From assembly GCF_963678635.1 (NCBI RefSeq), contig NC_087063.1, forward strand, positions 18,585,814-18,645,813: a stretch of 60,000 nucleotides of DNA, written 5' to 3'. Of the stretch, positions 1 through 9,737 are shown one piece after another. Each line of letters starts with the position of its first letter. Position 1 is the first letter of the stretch. Both the position numbers and the translations under genes were made by a program. This DNA is from Symsagittifera roscoffensis. Its lineage: Eukaryota > Xenacoelomorpha > Acoela > Convolutidae. The notes beneath the pieces were generated by a model. The model made no database searches, had not been told where the DNA came from, and saw only the letters and a program-made list of their open reading frames with translations.

Positions 1-39
1 ATTGAACCAAAGTCCAAAATGCGCAGAAATTGAAATATA

Positions 40-610
40 CAGTGCTGATTTAAATTATCCGGACAAAACGAATAAAACTTGAATTTTCAAGCACGCCTTT
101 CTTAAATTGGGTTAATATTAGACAAAAAATGAGGAGCACAAAAGTTGCTTAGAACTTCATCAGAATTATTATGGCGAATTTTTTCAGAAAAATTCTCAAC
201 CAACATTTTACCCTAAAAATGGGTCATTTTGGCTTGGTCCGATTAATCAAGAATTACACTGAAACTACTTTGTTAATTGACGAGGAATATAAATCAAAAT
301 AAGCCTCTTACACAGGCCAACAAAGTTTTAGAGAAAATAAATCTCCAAAAATCTGTTTAGGAGAAAATGTTTTTGCTTGATAGTCAAGAAATGTATTTTT
401 TTTCAACTAAAACCAAAATCTTTGCTTATCCAAAATCTTCAACTAAAACCAAAATCTTAACCCTTCTAGAACTTTGTGAGGCTATATGAGAGGTTTCTTA
501 TGATGTTTATTTTTCATTAATTAACAAATTAGTTTCAGCGTAATTCTTGCTCAATCGAATAAAGCCAAAATGACCAATTTTTAGTGTAAAATTTTAATTT
601 GGTTCCAAAA
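40..610. mobile_element. Tc1-like palindromic MITE, right end degraded
   Basis: The sequence starts at a TA dinucleotide (38-39) followed by CAGTGCTG, the usual terminal motif of Tc1-type inverted repeats. Bases 40 to about 340 pair with the reverse complement of about 470-605; conserved blocks include the arm around 'aatgggtcattttggct' and its complement near 570. The expected right CAGCACTG-TA end is missing, so this copy is truncated. It is related to the complete copy at 1438-2158. No transposase is encoded. Confidence 0.7.
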
Positions 611-992
611 TTCGGACAAAAAATTCGGACAAAATTCGGACGTCAATTAGTCGCAAATCAAGTTTTTGATGAGAAGCGTAGTTACATTAGAGACATCACT
701 CAACATACCTTTTTGATGTTCTCTCGATAGAAATAAATTAAAATTAAATTTTATGAAAGAATGTGTTAAGCTATGTCTAATTGATTACTTGAGACAAATT
801 CATATGTTACATTCAAAATGCTGAGAAAAACTTGAGAATGGGATGATATCTCTTTTAAAATATTTTTACCATAAGTTTACTGATAAGCTGCCCCAAATAA
901 AGATCTTCTCTTAAATAAAGATCAGCTTATGGTACCTAGGAAAGAATAACCACCCCTATAAAAAAAATTTTCAACGATTTCCCCTCCCCCAG

Positions 993-1224
993 GTAATGGT
1001 GAGAAACCGCCAAAGAGATCTTATGTTGCTTGATAGGTGTACCGAAGCCTGACATTATCTGGTGCAAAGATGGGAGAGTGCTTCGCAGTGGGTACAAACA
1101 CAAGATGCTGGCCTAAACATACTGGAGATCAGGGGCATCAAGCTGGACGACCAGGCTACCTATACGTGCAAAGCGAGGAACTCACAGGGCCAGACAGTGT
1201 CCGAGTGCTTCCTCAAAATCGTCG
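993..1224 (+). pseudogene. Ig I-set domain exon of titin/obscurin-like gene, damaged
   Basis: A pyrimidine-rich acceptor (cccctcccccag, AG at 991-992) precedes sequence coding for an I-set fold. The C-strand tryptophan lies in PDIIWCKDGRVL, followed by a D-x-A-x-Y-x-C motif (DDQATYTCKARN) and the closing strand ECFLKIV. The exon ends in phase 1 at donor GTATGA (1225). There are two lesions. The reading frame of the WCKDG part meets TAA at 1108-1110 and continues only in another frame (LNILEIRGIKL onward), so there is a one-base indel. A TGA lies just after the acceptor in the frame of the B-strand-like part. Either this exon is decaying or the assembly has indel errors. Assignment to the same gene as the downstream Ig exons rests on domain type, strand and proximity. 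Titin, obscurin/UNC-89, twitchin and projectin cannot be separated on this exon alone. Confidence 0.65.
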
Positions 1225-1437
1225 GTATGATCAAATAAATATTCTGCATCTCTTTAATTACCCCTTCACGATTGCTTCTTATCTGCTCTACCATTGGCTG
1301 TTCATGAGAGCCAATGAGAGTGCAGAGAATTCAATTCAGAATTGATAGGTTTCTAGCGTTTTTGTTCAATCTCAAACCCAACTTCTACTCCAACTTCTAC
1401 GTCAATAACAGCCGAAAAACCATGTCTGGAAATAGTA
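1225..1437 (+). other. Intron stretch, no further feature
   Basis: Follows the GTATGA donor of the first Ig exon. It is AT-rich and I see no coding signal or repeat in it before the MITE at 1438. Confidence 0.5.
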
Positions 1438-2158
1438 CAGTGCTGATTTAAATTAACCAGACAAAACGTGTTAAAGTTGAAATTTAAAACGCGTTTTTCT
1501 CAAATTGGGTTGAGTTTAGGTGAAAACTTATGAAGACAAAACTTGCTTAAAATTTTTGCAGAATTAATACGATGTATTTTATTTTCCAAAATTAGGCCCA
1601 AATTTTTATCCCAAAAATGGGTCATTTTGGCTTTCTTAGTTAATCAAAAATTACGCCAAAAATACCCAGTCGATCAGAGCCATAATTATATCAAAGTGAG
1701 CCCCTTACCTAGCCCAACAAAATTTAAGAAGGGTATATTCTCCAAAACATTGTATAAGTTAACTTATTTTGCTTGATAGACAAAAAAGGTCGTTTTTACT
1801 ATATAAAATACCAACTATTTATTTAAAAACAATTTTTAAACCGTTTGCAATTTGTTTTTGGAGAAAATATCCTTCTTAAAGTTTGTTGGTATACGTAAGG
1901 GCTCACTTTGATATGCGATCGACTGGTATTTTTTTGGCGTAATTTTTGATTAACTAAGAAAAGCCAAAATGACCCATTTTTGGGGTAAAATTTTGGGCCC
2001 TAATTTTGCAAAATAAAATACATCGTATTAGTTCTGCGAAAATTTTAAGCAAGTTTTGTCTTCATAAGTTTTCACCTAAACTCAACCCAATTTGAGAAAA
2101 ACGCGTTTTAAATTTCAATTTTAGCTCGTTTTTTTCCGGTTCATTTAAATCAGCACTG
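1438..2158. mobile_element. Complete Tc1-like palindromic MITE with TA target duplication
   Basis: Bounded by TA at 1436-1437 and 2159-2160. The ends are CAGTGCTG and CAGCACTG, exact inverted complements. Bases 1438 to about 1770 and about 1850 to 2158 form near-continuous inverted arms of about 310-330 bp around a short AT-rich spacer, so almost the whole 721-bp unit is one hairpin. The termini and TA duplication fit the Tc1/mariner superfamily. There is no transposase, so it is non-autonomous. It lies in an intron of the Ig gene. Confidence 0.85.
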
Positions 2159-2160
2159 TA

Positions 2161-3009
2161 CATGCCTATCATGTGAGATAATCGTTCAGTGAATTAACCA
2201 ATTGAAAAACACTTGTCTCGCAGGGATTAGAGAAATGGGTGTATTACGGGTAGGGAATAGTTGAACAGATCAAAAAAGTTTCTCTGTAGCCTCCTTTGGA
2301 TCTACTTAACAATCTCCACTCCTTTTCGGGGGAGGGGGGATTATTAAGTAGATCCCCTCCTTTTAAGTGATAACTCGAGCTTCGGCGTTCTTACTTGCCA
2401 ATGAGTGAGGAAAGAAGCCTGATTTTGCGATAGAAGCCTGGTTTTGCGATGGTGGTTTTTCAAATTAGTTGGATGCATAAAAAAAAATCATCTGCACATA
2501 CGCTAGCCATAGTCATGAGCAGATATGAAATGTTTTCGAAATCATGAAACTTTCCAAAACATTCCCACTTGATGGTAGTCAATTTTGACTTTTTTAATCA
2601 GAAACGTTACAGCTTTGATTAATAAAAACCGATAGAATAGGGTTTAACCAAAACATCAAAAAAACTCGCGAAGCGCTATAGATGATTGGGAAAATAATTT
2701 ATGATTAATTGCAACAAAAAAGTAGTCATAATTATTTCAGTTTGAAAGAATTTACGGTTTTGTCAAAATGAGTTTTTTTTATGTAATCATATTGAAGTTT
2801 ATTACTTGAGCTTGAGGTCTCTATGATTCTCAGAGGATCTATTAAAAGCAATCAAGCCTGTCTAAACATAGTCCATAGTCAATTTCTATTCTAAATTGTC
2901 AAGTTTGTTATAATTATCGAACAAGATATAACCGAAAAGATCATCTAGCATGCAATAATGAAAAGTGTTTGTGCTGTTTAGTGGTCAATCGCAACTGCCT
3001 CCCCCTCAG
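2161..3009 (+). other. Intron sequence, no gene seen
   Basis: This 850-bp stretch between the MITE and the next Ig exon is AT-rich. It has a short G-rich run near 2327-2340 but no supported coding region. It ends in the polypyrimidine acceptor ctgcctccccctcag before 3010. Confidence 0.5.
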
Positions 3010-3144
3010 TCCCCCCATGTTTCTGCGACCAGTGCTAGACATTGTGGTACCAAGTGAGGGACACACTGCCAGATTCGAGTGCCAAGTGCACCCTGGCTCA
3101 AACTCATCCGAACACACCACATCCTCCTCAAGCACACTCCACAT
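3010..3144 (+). CDS. Exon coding the N-terminal half of an Ig I-set domain
   Basis: Acceptor AG at 3008-3009 follows a run of pyrimidines. The open frame from 3011 gives strands A to B of an I-set domain: PPMFLRPVLDIVV, an EGHTARFECQV segment with the B-strand cysteine, then a Ser/Thr-rich stretch up to the donor GTAAGA at 3145. The domain is incomplete; the C-strand Trp half is exactly what the exon at 7112-7315 begins with. The apparent donor leaves phase 2 while 7112 requires phase 1, so either another donor is used, an exon is missing, or the region has been rearranged. The intervening intron now holds a foldback element, an inverted copy of a downstream exon, a sequence gap and a Gypsy LTR. 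Confidence 0.65.
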
Positions 3145-3210
3145 GTAAGAATTTGGAAAGATTGTTCGAAAAAGTCAAACAAAAAGAGCTAATTGTAAAA
3201 AAAACATGCT

Positions 3211-4130
3211 ATCCCGGGTTGACCAAAAAAGCTTGTCATGCAGTTTTCATATTTGAAAAAGTGCTTGTCATACAATTTTGTACAATTCTCTAGATACAGA
3301 AAATATTTAAAAGATAAGCATTTTTTCATATACCAAAAAGTTGATTTAAAAAAAAATTGTTTCTCAAAATTATGAGATGTGTTCGTGACCAAACACAAGT
3401 GACTTAAACCATGGTTTACTCAAAACTAGAGTCTCCAAATGGTTGATCGTCTGACATTTACAATGCATTGGAATCAACCTGAATTGTGTAAGAGTTCTCT
3501 TCACAATTAATATACTGAAATCATCACACTTTTAAGATTTTCGAAGATTATTTCTAAAAATAGAATTTTCAAATTATCAGACATTGATACAGGCATATAT
3601 AAACATGCCATACAAAAGAAATAGAAGTTTGTAGCCTGTTTGAAAAAAGTTATACAGAGAAATGGAAAAAAAATCGAAATTTTATAAATCCAGGACTACG
3701 TTATGCAGACAAAAAATTAAAAACTCCTAAGAAAAAGTTTTTGGAAAATGTTTGATTGAGTACAAAATTCGATTTGAGGTTGAGAAAAAACGAAAAAAGA
3801 AAATGGGGCATTTTAAATTTTACTTCAAAAAAAATGCTAATCGCCATAAAAAAAAACACTAATCATACAATTTTCAATGATGGAAATTGTATGAAAACCA
3901 TTTTTTTCCAGAAAAAGGAACATTGTTTTTTTTCATCACCAGACTGTTTTATTTGGTTCAAATAGCCGTAGAAACTAGCTCGAATCTTTTTTCAATGATT
4001 GTTTGAAATTGTATGAAAACTGTATGGTTAGCTTTTTCCATACATTTGATGTATCGAATAGTATGATAAGCCTTTTCGGTGAAGGAATTGAAACATGAGC
4101 ATATTTGGTTTCTGGAGGTCAACCCGGGAT
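3211..4130. mobile_element. Foldback/MITE-like element with perfect 14-bp termini
   Basis: Left terminus ATCCCGGGTTGACC (3211-3224) and right terminus GGTCAACCCGGGAT (4117-4130) are exact inverted complements. Inner parts also pair loosely, for example runs with 'catacaatttt' and 'gttttcata' on both sides and internal repeats of a 'ttgtatgaaaac' motif. No transposase is visible and the target duplication is unclear. The superfamily is not recognised. Confidence 0.55.
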
Positions 4131-4196
4131 TATTGGTCTGATTTTTGTAACAAAAGTAACGGAACAGTTGTACTCGGGCAGATTTTTTTTCTTCAG

Positions 4197-6117
4197 ACCA
4201 CTGTCATAAAACTAGCAAAACTGTGAAATGATGAAATAACTGGCAGGAAAACACAAAACCAAAACAAAAGGAAAAAAGCGAGAAAGCAAGAAGAAAAACC
4301 ATGTTGCTACCTAAAAACAATCAAGTTCGGCCTTATTTTTCATATTTAAAGCTCAATGAGCCACGTCAAGAAGAAAATTTTTAAATGTTCAAACAAAAAA
4401 AAAACATTAAGATAGTTAGTTATTTAAATATACTTAAACACGGAACTCACCATCAACTTTCAAAAATGCTGAAGAATGAATAGAACCCAGAACGTTTTTT
4501 CCGACCACTTCATAAATTCCCTCGTCCAGTGGGATAACAGAAAGAATACTCAACGACACACTGCCAGACTCGAGATCATTCTTGAACGCAATGGAATGAT
4601 TGGACTGAACTTGCTCGTTGTTCCTGAACCACTCGATCGAATCTGGAATCGGTAGTGCGAAAGAGCATTACAAGGTAACCAGGCATCCGGAAGATACTGT
4701 AACGTCGGCAAGAGGTTTAATGATCTCGGGAGGTACTCGCGGGAGTTCCGGATATGCCGAACGCATCCGGGGTGAAATTGAGCGACCGAGTGTCGGAGGC
4801 GACGCATCGGGACTGAGTTTCGAAACAGAAGTCTTGCTTGTTGTCGCGCTTAGTTTCTTCTCGGCAAAAACGTCGTCGGTGTTAGCTCCATACGAGTCTG
4901 TGTTCCTTAATGGCTGATGTTGTGTAGCGGTGACGTTCGGTGACGTAGCTGTAACACTTGGAGAAGAAGCAGAATCGATATCAAGAGGAGTTTTTGTAGT
5001 GGAGCTTGGGTTACTTGAATCTATAGACGCTGATGACACTTGCTTCTTCATTTTAAGGGTTTCAAAAATTTCATTTTCTAATGAAGAGTCCTCGCCTAGA
5101 TTGTCAAAGAAACCTGGAGAAGTTTCTGGGAGCTCAATCGTTGGTAGTCCAGGAGTTTCCGTCGAAGAGATTAGTGAGTCATCATCCGAATCATCGTCGT
5201 CAGGAAGGTAATTCGACCCGAAAAACTTAAGTTTTTCAGCTGGACTCTGAATCTCGGAAGACATTATACCCAGAGCCCGTCGTTCGCCCAAACCCGGAGT
5301 TAAGGTTTTATCTGGATCACTTGTGGCTAATTTTTCGGAAGGTAGCGGGAGTTCTGGAGGCGAAGGTGACTTGTCGGGTGGTTCCTCGGGAGTGTCTCCG
5401 CTCGGTTCATTCGAGGTGTCTTCGACGTCTGGCTCTCCTTCTTCGGTGTCAGTTCCCTCTTTATCTTCATCGTTGTCGTTTTCGTCTTCTTCGTCAAACT
5501 CGTCTTCGTCTTCCTCTTCTTCGCATTCTAAAATAAAACAGAACAGTAATTAACTCTAAGTAGGAATTATTTAAAAAATTAAAATATCTAATAAGACTTT
5601 CAAGTAGAAAGACGTTTTTTGAAATAGTTATGGGAAAAGAACGCATAAATTTTATCAGGTAAAACATGGGATCTAGACTCTAAAACATGGCTCTAGACTA
5701 TAAATTTTAAGTAAGGTGTTAAAATAATCACGGTATTTAAAACATTTTCTCTTGCTGTTCTTGGGCACAGGGAAAGTGTTTAAAATAAACATTAAAAATG
5801 AGGTCATACCACAACTCAATTAAAAGCACAAATAAAAAAAAATAGTCTTTGAAAATCAATCTGCGAAATTTGCCATGTATATTTGACTCTCGCTATGATT
5901 TTCTCCCGTTGTAAATAAGTCTGAAAAACTGAAGTAGTCAGACAAATTTTTATCGCCATTGAGAAAACCAAATTCGAAATATCTTTCCAAGCTCAAAATC
6001 ACGCCAAAAAAAGATCCCACACTTAAGTCCCTGTGAGCTTTTTTTGAGGTAGTTAACAGCGCCCTGGGAACCCCATCATACATCAGAAAACGGTAAGTAG
6101 TAAGACGGTCGTAAAGT
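4197..6117 (-). repeat. Left arm of 1.9-kb inverted repeat
   Basis: Reverse complement of 7511-9433 at about 99% identity by eye, apart from a few substitutions and a 15-bp length difference. It carries an antisense copy of the acidic-spacer/Ig exon with its flanking intron sequence. Its inner end coincides exactly with the N gap at 6118; the outer end loses similarity near 4197. Scaffolding error, an unresolved haplotype contig and a true palindromic duplication are all possible. Confidence 0.9.
4451..5527 (-). pseudogene. Inverted copy of the acidic spacer plus Ig exon
   Basis: On the minus strand this is the exon described at 8088-9179, with the same splice acceptor (complement at 5528-5529) and the donor GTGAGT (complement 4445-4450). 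It is 15 bp shorter because one DEFDE-coding unit is absent. It has the same in-frame TAA (complement at 4668-4670) inside the Ig B-strand. On this strand it cannot be spliced into the plus-strand gene, so it is a duplicate without an evident role. Confidence 0.8.
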
Positions 6118-6317
6118 NNNNNNNNNNNNNNNNNNNNNNNNNNNNNNNNNNNNNNNNNNNNNNNNNNNNNNNNNNNNNNNNNNNNNNNNNNNNNNNNNNN
6201 NNNNNNNNNNNNNNNNNNNNNNNNNNNNNNNNNNNNNNNNNNNNNNNNNNNNNNNNNNNNNNNNNNNNNNNNNNNNNNNNNNNNNNNNNNNNNNNNNNNN
6301 NNNNNNNNNNNNNNNNN
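6118..6317. other. Assembly gap of exactly 200 N
   Basis: A round gap size suggests a placeholder of unknown true length. It separates the left palindrome arm from the 3' end of a Gypsy element, so the order and orientation of what lies on each side depend on scaffolding evidence. Confidence 0.98.
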
Positions 6318-6525
6318 TGTCAAGAAAGTGGGGTGGACAAGAAAAATGATGATGACGAGGAACACGAAAGTCAGGGGAAGAAACTGCCAAGCAGAACTCA
6401 CAAACAGAAAAATGATGCCAAAAGAGTCCTACCGGGACTATAAAACTCAAGTTATCAGTCCCCAGTGGACTTTAAAACTCAATTTGAAAAACAATACTTT
6501 ATAAAATTTTGTTGCCAAGGGGGAA
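6318..6525 (+). mobile_element. 3' internal end of a Gypsy element with polypurine tract
   Basis: Resembles the 3' internal end of the Gypsy element at 48.4-48.56 kb. It shares a weak '...gaggaacacgaaa' tail, the paired motifs 'gtccc..tggactttaaaactcaa', and the polypurine tract ccaagggggaa immediately before the LTR. The rest of the element lies in the gap or is lost. Confidence 0.7.
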
Positions 6526-6779
6526 TGTCATCCGGTCTGGATCGACAAACTAACCTTATGTGTATGTTATTTATATTACTAATAATCTTATGCTAAACGC
6601 CTAGACGGCTGGTCACTTGACCTTGGTAGACAGAGAGGACGAACACTAACTGCAATAAGAATCAGAGTTGAATTAATGTTATCTGTCAACTAGTCGTTTT
6701 ATATCGCTCCGACTTAGAAATAAGGTTTATCGATCCGATCGGATTCAAGTGTTAGATTATCATACCCTCCGGTATGACA
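6526..6779 (+). mobile_element. Gypsy LTR (TGTCATCCGG...GGTATGACA)
   Basis: The 254-bp LTR begins TGTCATCCGGTCTGG and ends CCGGTATGACA. It is clearly related to the 41804-42079 LTR: same start, a conserved block 'cgatccg.tcggatt', same end. It follows a polypurine tract, so it is a 3' LTR in plus orientation. The mate LTR is not in view. It lies in an intron of the Ig gene. Confidence 0.85.
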
Positions 6780-7111
6780 CTCACATTAAATAGCGCCAGT
6801 TCAAGTTTGGTGATTAGCAAATGTTATATGAAGAGTTGGCTCTTTTTCCTTTTCCCGCCACCGGCAATTTTTTACTAGTAAAGTTAGTGTTCACATTGTC
6901 CGATCATTATGAAAATTGACATGCGGACTAATTAGGATGTGGCAAACACATTTGATCTCCATATTTAACCCTGTAAAACGACTCGTTACACCATAAAATT
7001 GATGGTCGTGGGAGGTGGGGGGAAAGGAAAAAGAGCCGAAGAGTTAAACGAAATTATCATGGTAAAAAACCGTCCCTGAGAACAATTTATTATGATTTAT
7101 CTTCTTTACAG
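6780..7111 (+). other. Intron 5' of Ig exon
   Basis: No coding signal. It includes a GC-richer stretch near 7010-7040 and ends with the acceptor cttctttacag (AG 7110-7111). Confidence 0.5.
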
Positions 7112-7315
7112 GCTACCCTCTGCCAGTGATCGAGTGGTTCCGCAAAGGGAAACTGCTCAAATCAGCCGGCAGAATCTTCATCTCAGAAGACCCCTTCTCT
7201 GGCAGAGGCACTCTGACTATCAGGGGCTGTGATCTCACAGATGCAGGGGAGTACACGGTTGCTGCCAACAACACAGTCAATGCTATTTATGCTGTCGTCA
7301 ATGTATCTATTCAAG
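7112..7315 (+). CDS. Ig I-set exon (C-terminal half of domain)
   Basis: Flanked by a good acceptor and by donor GTAAGC (7316). The frame is open and phase 1 at both ends. It encodes GYPLPVIEWFRKGKLLKS, with the conserved C-strand Trp followed by basic residues, and then GRGTLTIRGCDLTDAGEY, the typical L-x-I ... D-x-G-x-Y signature of strands E-F, ending VVNVSIQ. The F-strand Cys position carries Val (EYTVAANN), common in I-set domains of muscle proteins. Its phase 1 end joins in frame to 8088 (codon GAA, then TGC GAA). It resembles domains of obscurin/UNC-89 and titin-like kinases, which act as sarcomere scaffolds. This exon looks intact. Confidence 0.85.
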
Positions 7316-7510
7316 GTAAGCCACGCGGTGTTGGGAAAAAAATTGATCTGGGAAGTAAAACATTTTTTTTAAAGAAACTATTTTATACAAAAAAGTTTTG
7401 AGTGAAATAATATACCGACAGATATTTCGATTTTTTTGTTGAAGCTTTTGATTTAAAAAGAAGTCAGTTTGCGCAGTTTTTTCATTTTTACTTTACGACT
7501 GTTTTCGAAA

Positions 7511-9433
7511 ACTTTACGACCGTCTTACTACTTACCGTTTTCTGATGTATGATGGGGTTCCCAGGGCGCTGTTAACTACCTCAAAAAAAGCTCACAGGGA
7601 CTTAAGTGTGGGATCTTTTTTTGGCGTGATTTTGAGCTTGGAAAGATATTTCGAATTTGGTTTTCTCAATGGCGATAAAAATTTGTCTGACTACTTCAGT
7701 TTTTCAGACTTATTTACAACGGGAGAAAATCATAGCGAGAGTCAAATATACATGGAAAATTTCGCAGATTGATTTTCAAAGACTATTTTTTTTAATTGAG
7801 TTGTGGTATGACCTCATTTTTAATGTTTATTTTAAACACTTTCCCTGTGCCCAAGAACAGCAAGAGAAAATGTTTTAAATACCGTGATTATTTTAACACC
7901 TTACTTAAAATTTATAGTCTAGAGCCATGTTTTAGAGTCTAGATCCCATGTTTTACCTGATAAAATTTATGCGTTCTTTTCCCATAACTATTTCAAAAAA
8001 CGTCTTTCTACTTGAAAGTCTTATTAGATATTTTAATTTTTTAAATAATTCCTACTTAGAGTTAATTACTGTTCTGTTTTATTTTAGAATGCGAAGAAGA
8101 GGAAGACGAAGACGAGTTTGACGAAGACGAGTTTGACGAAGAAGACGAAAACGACAACGATGAAGATAAAGAGGGAACTGACACCGAAGAAGGAGAGCCA
8201 GACGTCGAAGACACCTCGAATGAACCGAGCGGAGACACTCCCGAGGAACCACCCGACAAGTCACCTTCGCCTCCAGAACTCCCGCTACCTTCCGAAAAAT
8301 TAGCCACAAGTGATCCAGATAAAACCTTAACTCCGGGTTTGGGCGAACGACGGGCTCTGGGTATAATGTCTTCCGAGATTCAGAGTCCAGCTGAAAAACT
8401 TAAGTTTTTCGGGTCGAATTACCTTCCTGACGACGATGATTCGGATGATGACTCACTAATCTCTTCGACGGAAACTCCTGGACTACCAACGATTGAGCTC
8501 CCAGAAACTTCTCCAGGTTTCTTTGACAATCTAGGCGAGGACTCTTCATTAGAAAATGAAATTTTTGAAACCCTTAAAATGAAGAAGCAAGTGTCATCAG
8601 CGTCTATAGATTCAAGTAACCCAAGCTCCACTACAAAAACTCCTCTTGATATCGATTCTGCTTCTTCTCCAAGTGTTACAGCTACGTCACCGAACGTCAC
8701 CGCTACACAACATCAGCCATTAAGGAACACAGACTCGTATGGAGCTAACACCGACGACGTTTTTGCCGAGAAGAAACTAAGCGCGACAACAAGCAAGACT
8801 TCTGTTTCGAAACTCAGTCCCGATGCGTCGCCTCCGACACTCGGTCGCTCAATTTCACCCCGGATGCGTTCGGCATATCCGGAACTCCCGCGAGTACCTC
8901 CCGAGATCATTAAACCTCTTGCCGACGTTACAGTATCTTCCGGATGCCTGGTTACCTTGTAATGCTCTTTCGCACTACCGATTCCAGATTCGATCGAGTG
9001 GTTCAGGAACAACGAGCAAGTTCAGTCCAATCATTCCATTGCGTTCAAGAATGATCTCGAGTCTGGCAGTGTGTCGTTGAGTATTCTTTCTGTTATCCCA
9101 CTGGACGAGGGAATTTATGAAGTGGTCGGAAAAAACGTTCTGGGTTCTATTCATTCTTCAGCATTTTTGAAAGTTGATGGTGAGTTCCGTGTTTAAGTAT
9201 ATTTAAATAACTAACTATCTTAATGTTTTTTTTGTTTGAACATTTAAAAATTTTCTTCTTGACGTGGCTCATTGAGCTTTAAATATGAAAAATAAGGCCG
9301 AACTTGATTGTTTTTAGGTAGCAACATGGTTTTTCTTCTTGCTTTCTCGCTTTTTTCCTTTTGTTTTGGTTTTGTGTTTTCCTGCCAGTTATTTCATCAT
9401 TTCACAGTTTTGCTAGTTTTATGATAGTGGCCA
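7511..9433 (+). repeat. Right arm of 1.9-kb inverted repeat
   Basis: Inverted partner of 4197-6117. It includes intron sequence, exon 8088-9179 and about 250 bp of the following intron. Because its exon is phase-compatible with both neighbouring exons, this arm is the probable original and the left arm the copy. Confidence 0.9.
8088..9179 (+). pseudogene. Acidic spacer plus Ig I-set exon, with internal TAA
   Basis: Acceptor ttttattttag (AG 8086-8087), phase 1; donor GTGAGT at 9180, phase 1. The first 60 or so residues are strongly acidic (ECEEEEDEDEFDEDEFDE and onward), followed by about 230 residues rich in Ser, Pro, Thr and Asp. This is a disordered spacer like those between Ig blocks in obscurin/titin-type proteins. 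It ends in a full Ig domain: PPEIIKPLADVTVSSG, the B-strand VTL-stop-CSF, IEWF with the C-strand Trp, and LDEGIYEVVGKN. The only break is TAA at 8960-8962, one residue before the B-strand Cys; one substitution from CAA, GAA or AAA would explain it. The reading frame continues unshifted on both sides. It could be a null allele, a recent pseudogene, a stop bypassed by alternative splicing, or a shared error. Confidence 0.75.
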
Positions 9434-9506
9434 TTCACAATTCGTTATCAGAAGAATGAACCAAAGAATTAAACTAGTTCGCAAAATTTATCCATGGATT
9501 GACTTC
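9180..9506 (+). other. Intron, partly inside the palindrome
   Basis: Begins with the GTGAGT donor. The palindrome ends near 9433; the remaining 70 bp is unique. It is followed by the first copy of the duplicated exon segment. Confidence 0.5.
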
Positions 9507-9644
9507 AGGATTGCAAGTCGCATTTGACCGGAAAGACCGGAATGCAATGGGATCAACAGATAGTTTTAGCGCATGCAAAAAAAAAAATGATGAAAAAATA
9601 TATAAATTGAGATAAAAGACTTCAAAAAACAAGTTAAAAAATTT

Positions 9645-9676
9645 GATGACCCTAGCGGGATTCGAACTCTAGTACC
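9645..9676 (-). other. RNA polymerase III B-box-like motif, possible SINE remnant
   Basis: On the minus strand the motif reads GAGTTCGAATCCCGC, close to the tRNA T-arm/B-box consensus GGTTCGANTCC. It is followed by an AT-rich body. The same motif is in the second copy (about 11845-11878). No A-box or folded tRNA is evident, so a tRNA-derived SINE relic is only suggested. Confidence 0.3.
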
Positions 9677-9737
9677 TTATTATTTTACGATGAATATAAC
9701 GTCGCTTATATTTTTACGATGAATGTTTTTTTTTCAG

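Noticed and set aside
4668-5291. A 207-codon minus-strand ORF, and its plus-strand twin at 8339-8962, as separate genes
   Set aside because: Both are internal parts of one long exon frame that starts at the splice acceptor; the ATG-like start has no independent support.
8062-8309. Ser-rich minus-strand ORFs opposite the acidic exon
   Set aside because: They are antisense to GAC/GAA-rich codons, which read as Ser/Phe-rich frames on the other strand.
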